Source of the DNA: an uncultured Pirellulaceae bacterium
GTDB lineage: Bacteria; Planctomycetota; Planctomycetia; Pirellulales; Pirellulaceae
DNA length: 64,000 nucleotides
Assembly: GCA_938084685.1 (NCBI GenBank)
Contig: CALKGE010000002.1
Coordinates: forward strand, 62,001 to 126,000
Direction: 5' to 3'
Below the pieces are notes generated by a model that ran no database searches, was not told where the DNA came from, and worked only from the letters and a program-made list of their open reading frames with translations. Positions 63,073 to 64,000 of the stretch are shown piece after piece. The stretch's first letter is position 1. Each line of letters begins with the position of its first letter. The position numbers were made by a program, and so were the translations under genes.

Positions 63073-64000
63073 TTAGACCAATTCAGTAATGGGATCCATG
63101 GGGATCAAATAACGAGGACGACCGGTGGGATCCACGATGGTTGTCGAACTGGTATCGATTCCAAGATTGTGATACAGCGTTGCGAATATTTCCTGAACAT
63201 GAACGGGGCGACTGTGAGCACGTTCACCGAGACGGTTCGTGCTACCCAATGCCTGGCCGTTTTTCATGCCGCCCCCAGCCATGTAAGCGCAACTGACCTG
63301 AGTCCAGTGGTCGCGGCCGCCGTTGGCATTGATACGAGGTGTTCTTCCGAATTCACCCCAGACCAGTACGGTGACATTGTCGAGCATTCCTCGCTCTTCC
63401 AGATCGGTGACGAGTGCGGCGACCGCCTGGTCAATTCGCGTTCCATGGTGGCGAACCAGACCTTCATTGTCGCCGTGGCTATCCCAACGACCATAGGTCA
63501 GGGTGACACATCGGACCCCTACTTCGACAAGGCGACGAGCCTGAAGCAGGAGCTCGTTATTTGTGTCCGCACCATCGTACTTGTACTTAAACGGTTTACC
63601 GTCACCATACCTGGCACGGATTGCAGGATCTTCCTTGGAAACGTCCAAAGCGTCGACCAGTTTGCTCGATGTCAGCACGTCAAATGCCTGCTGCTGGTAG
63701 GAATCCAAACCCTCTAATTGTCCTGTCGAGTCAATGCTGACCTTCAGACGATCGAAGCTTTTCAGAACCGCCTTACGATCCGCCAGACGAGCAGTAGAAA
63801 TTCCCGTCAGTTTCATGTCGGCAAGTCCCTGCCCATCCGGAATGAAAGGAGCAAAGGTGGGGCCCAGAAATCCTGGTGTTCCCGGACTGCGCCATACGCC
63901 GTCTGTTTTCATCCCGATGTAAGGTGGTACGCTCGGATCTACCGGACCTTGTAGTCGATGCAGCACACTTCCCAGTGCGGGTCGACCCCCCAGAGCTCGC
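63073..64000 (-). CDS. DUF1501 family protein, N-terminus cut by window edge
   Basis: 308 residues are visible, in frame to base 63999; about 150 N-terminal residues including the Tat signal lie beyond the window. Visible blocks: RPALGSVLHRLQG, GFLGPTFAPFIPDGQGL, a LLLQARRLVEVGVRCVTLTYGRWDSHGD segment in overview, VWGEFGRTPRINANGGRDHW, and MAGGGMKNGQALGSTNRLGE. The closing segment PTGRPRYLIPMDPITELV is of the short unpartnered type. The gene precedes the cytochrome gene at 59674 by 195 bases, so an operon is possible but not certain. Confidence 0.92.
   Translation of the reverse strand, partial: RALGGRPALGSVLHRLQGPVDPSVPPYIGMKTDGVWRSPGTPGFLGPTFAPFIPDGQGLADMKLTGISTARLADRKAVLKSFDRLKVSIDSTGQLEGLDSYQQQAFDVLTSSKLVDALDVSKEDPAIRARYGDGKPFKYKYDGADTNNELLLQARRLVEVGVRCVTLTYGRWDSHGDNEGLVRHHGTRIDQAVAALVTDLEERGMLDNVTVLVWGEFGRTPRINANGGRDHWTQVSCAYMAGGGMKNGQALGSTNRLGERAHSRPVHVQEIFATLYHNLGIDTSSTTIVDPTGRPRYLIPMDPITELV

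Overview
The window is almost certainly planctomycete (Planctomycetota) chromosome. It holds ten DUF1501 genes (two cut by the window ends), five PSCyt1-DUF1549-DUF1553 cytochrome-like genes, and one DUF1587/1595/1592/1588/1585 plus DUF1552 pair. These families are hallmark expansions of Planctomycetota and some Verrucomicrobiota/Lentisphaerota. Most products carry Sec or twin-arginine signals, so most of the window encodes envelope or periplasmic proteins. I see no tRNA, rRNA, CRISPR array, transposase or phage gene, and no gene-free stretch over 300 bases (the longest is 20157-20424).

Layout. 1-4250 (-): cytochrome-like protein and its DUF1501 partner, the latter running off the left edge. 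4394-4822 (+): two-zinc-ribbon protein. 4814-6256 (-) and 6444-9533 (+): two divergent DUF1501 genes, the second followed by an Nramp-type transporter. 9550-15384 (-): six-gene catabolic operon (2-hydroxyacid dehydrogenase, two paralogous HpcH/HpaI aldolases, cyclase/hydrolase, malate/lactate-type dehydrogenase, luciferase-like flavin monooxygenase). 15578-20156 (-): second cytochrome/DUF1501 pair, with a possibly leaderless start. 20425-21267 (+): glycerophosphodiester phosphodiesterase. 21426-30897 (+): DUF1592-type cytochrome, DUF1552, CocE-type hydrolase, beta-propeller glycosidase-like protein, and a thioredoxin/PDZ protein read through an in-frame UGA. 30945-44445 (-): DEAD-box helicase with repeats, lactonase, third cytochrome/DUF1501 pair, redoxin-cytochrome-copper protein, CBM9 protein, transglutaminase/esterase fusion. 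44657-48135 (+): DUF1501, ThuA, second flavin monooxygenase. 48153-49307 (-): sialidase-like protein. 49467-50825 (+): orphan DUF1501. 50920-64000 (-): SGNH hydrolase, PPC-domain protein and an alternating DUF1501/cytochrome series that leaves the right edge.

Two observations stand out. First, the gene at 29566-30897 has UGA at codon 72 in a C-x-x-(UGA)-x-x-C context inside a thioredoxin-like domain. It is followed at the right distance by a stem-loop with a GG-containing apical loop like the bacterial SECIS of E. coli fdhF. This looks like an exported selenoprotein not recoverable by ordinary gene calling. Second, the malate/lactate-dehydrogenase-like gene at 11453-12496 has an in-frame UAA at codon 295. 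The conserved C-terminal tail is intact for 52 more codons and the next gene starts 5 bases after the distal stop, so this is either a recent nonsense mutation or a sequence error.

How the genes may work together (inference): exported hydrolases and binding proteins (sialidase-like, SGNH, CocE, CBM9, transglutaminase/esterase, ThuA, lactonase) sit among the cytochrome-like/DUF1501 modules. The cytosolic operon at 9550-15384 would oxidise and cleave small hydroxy- or oxo-acids. No function is established for DUF1501, DUF1549 or DUF1553.
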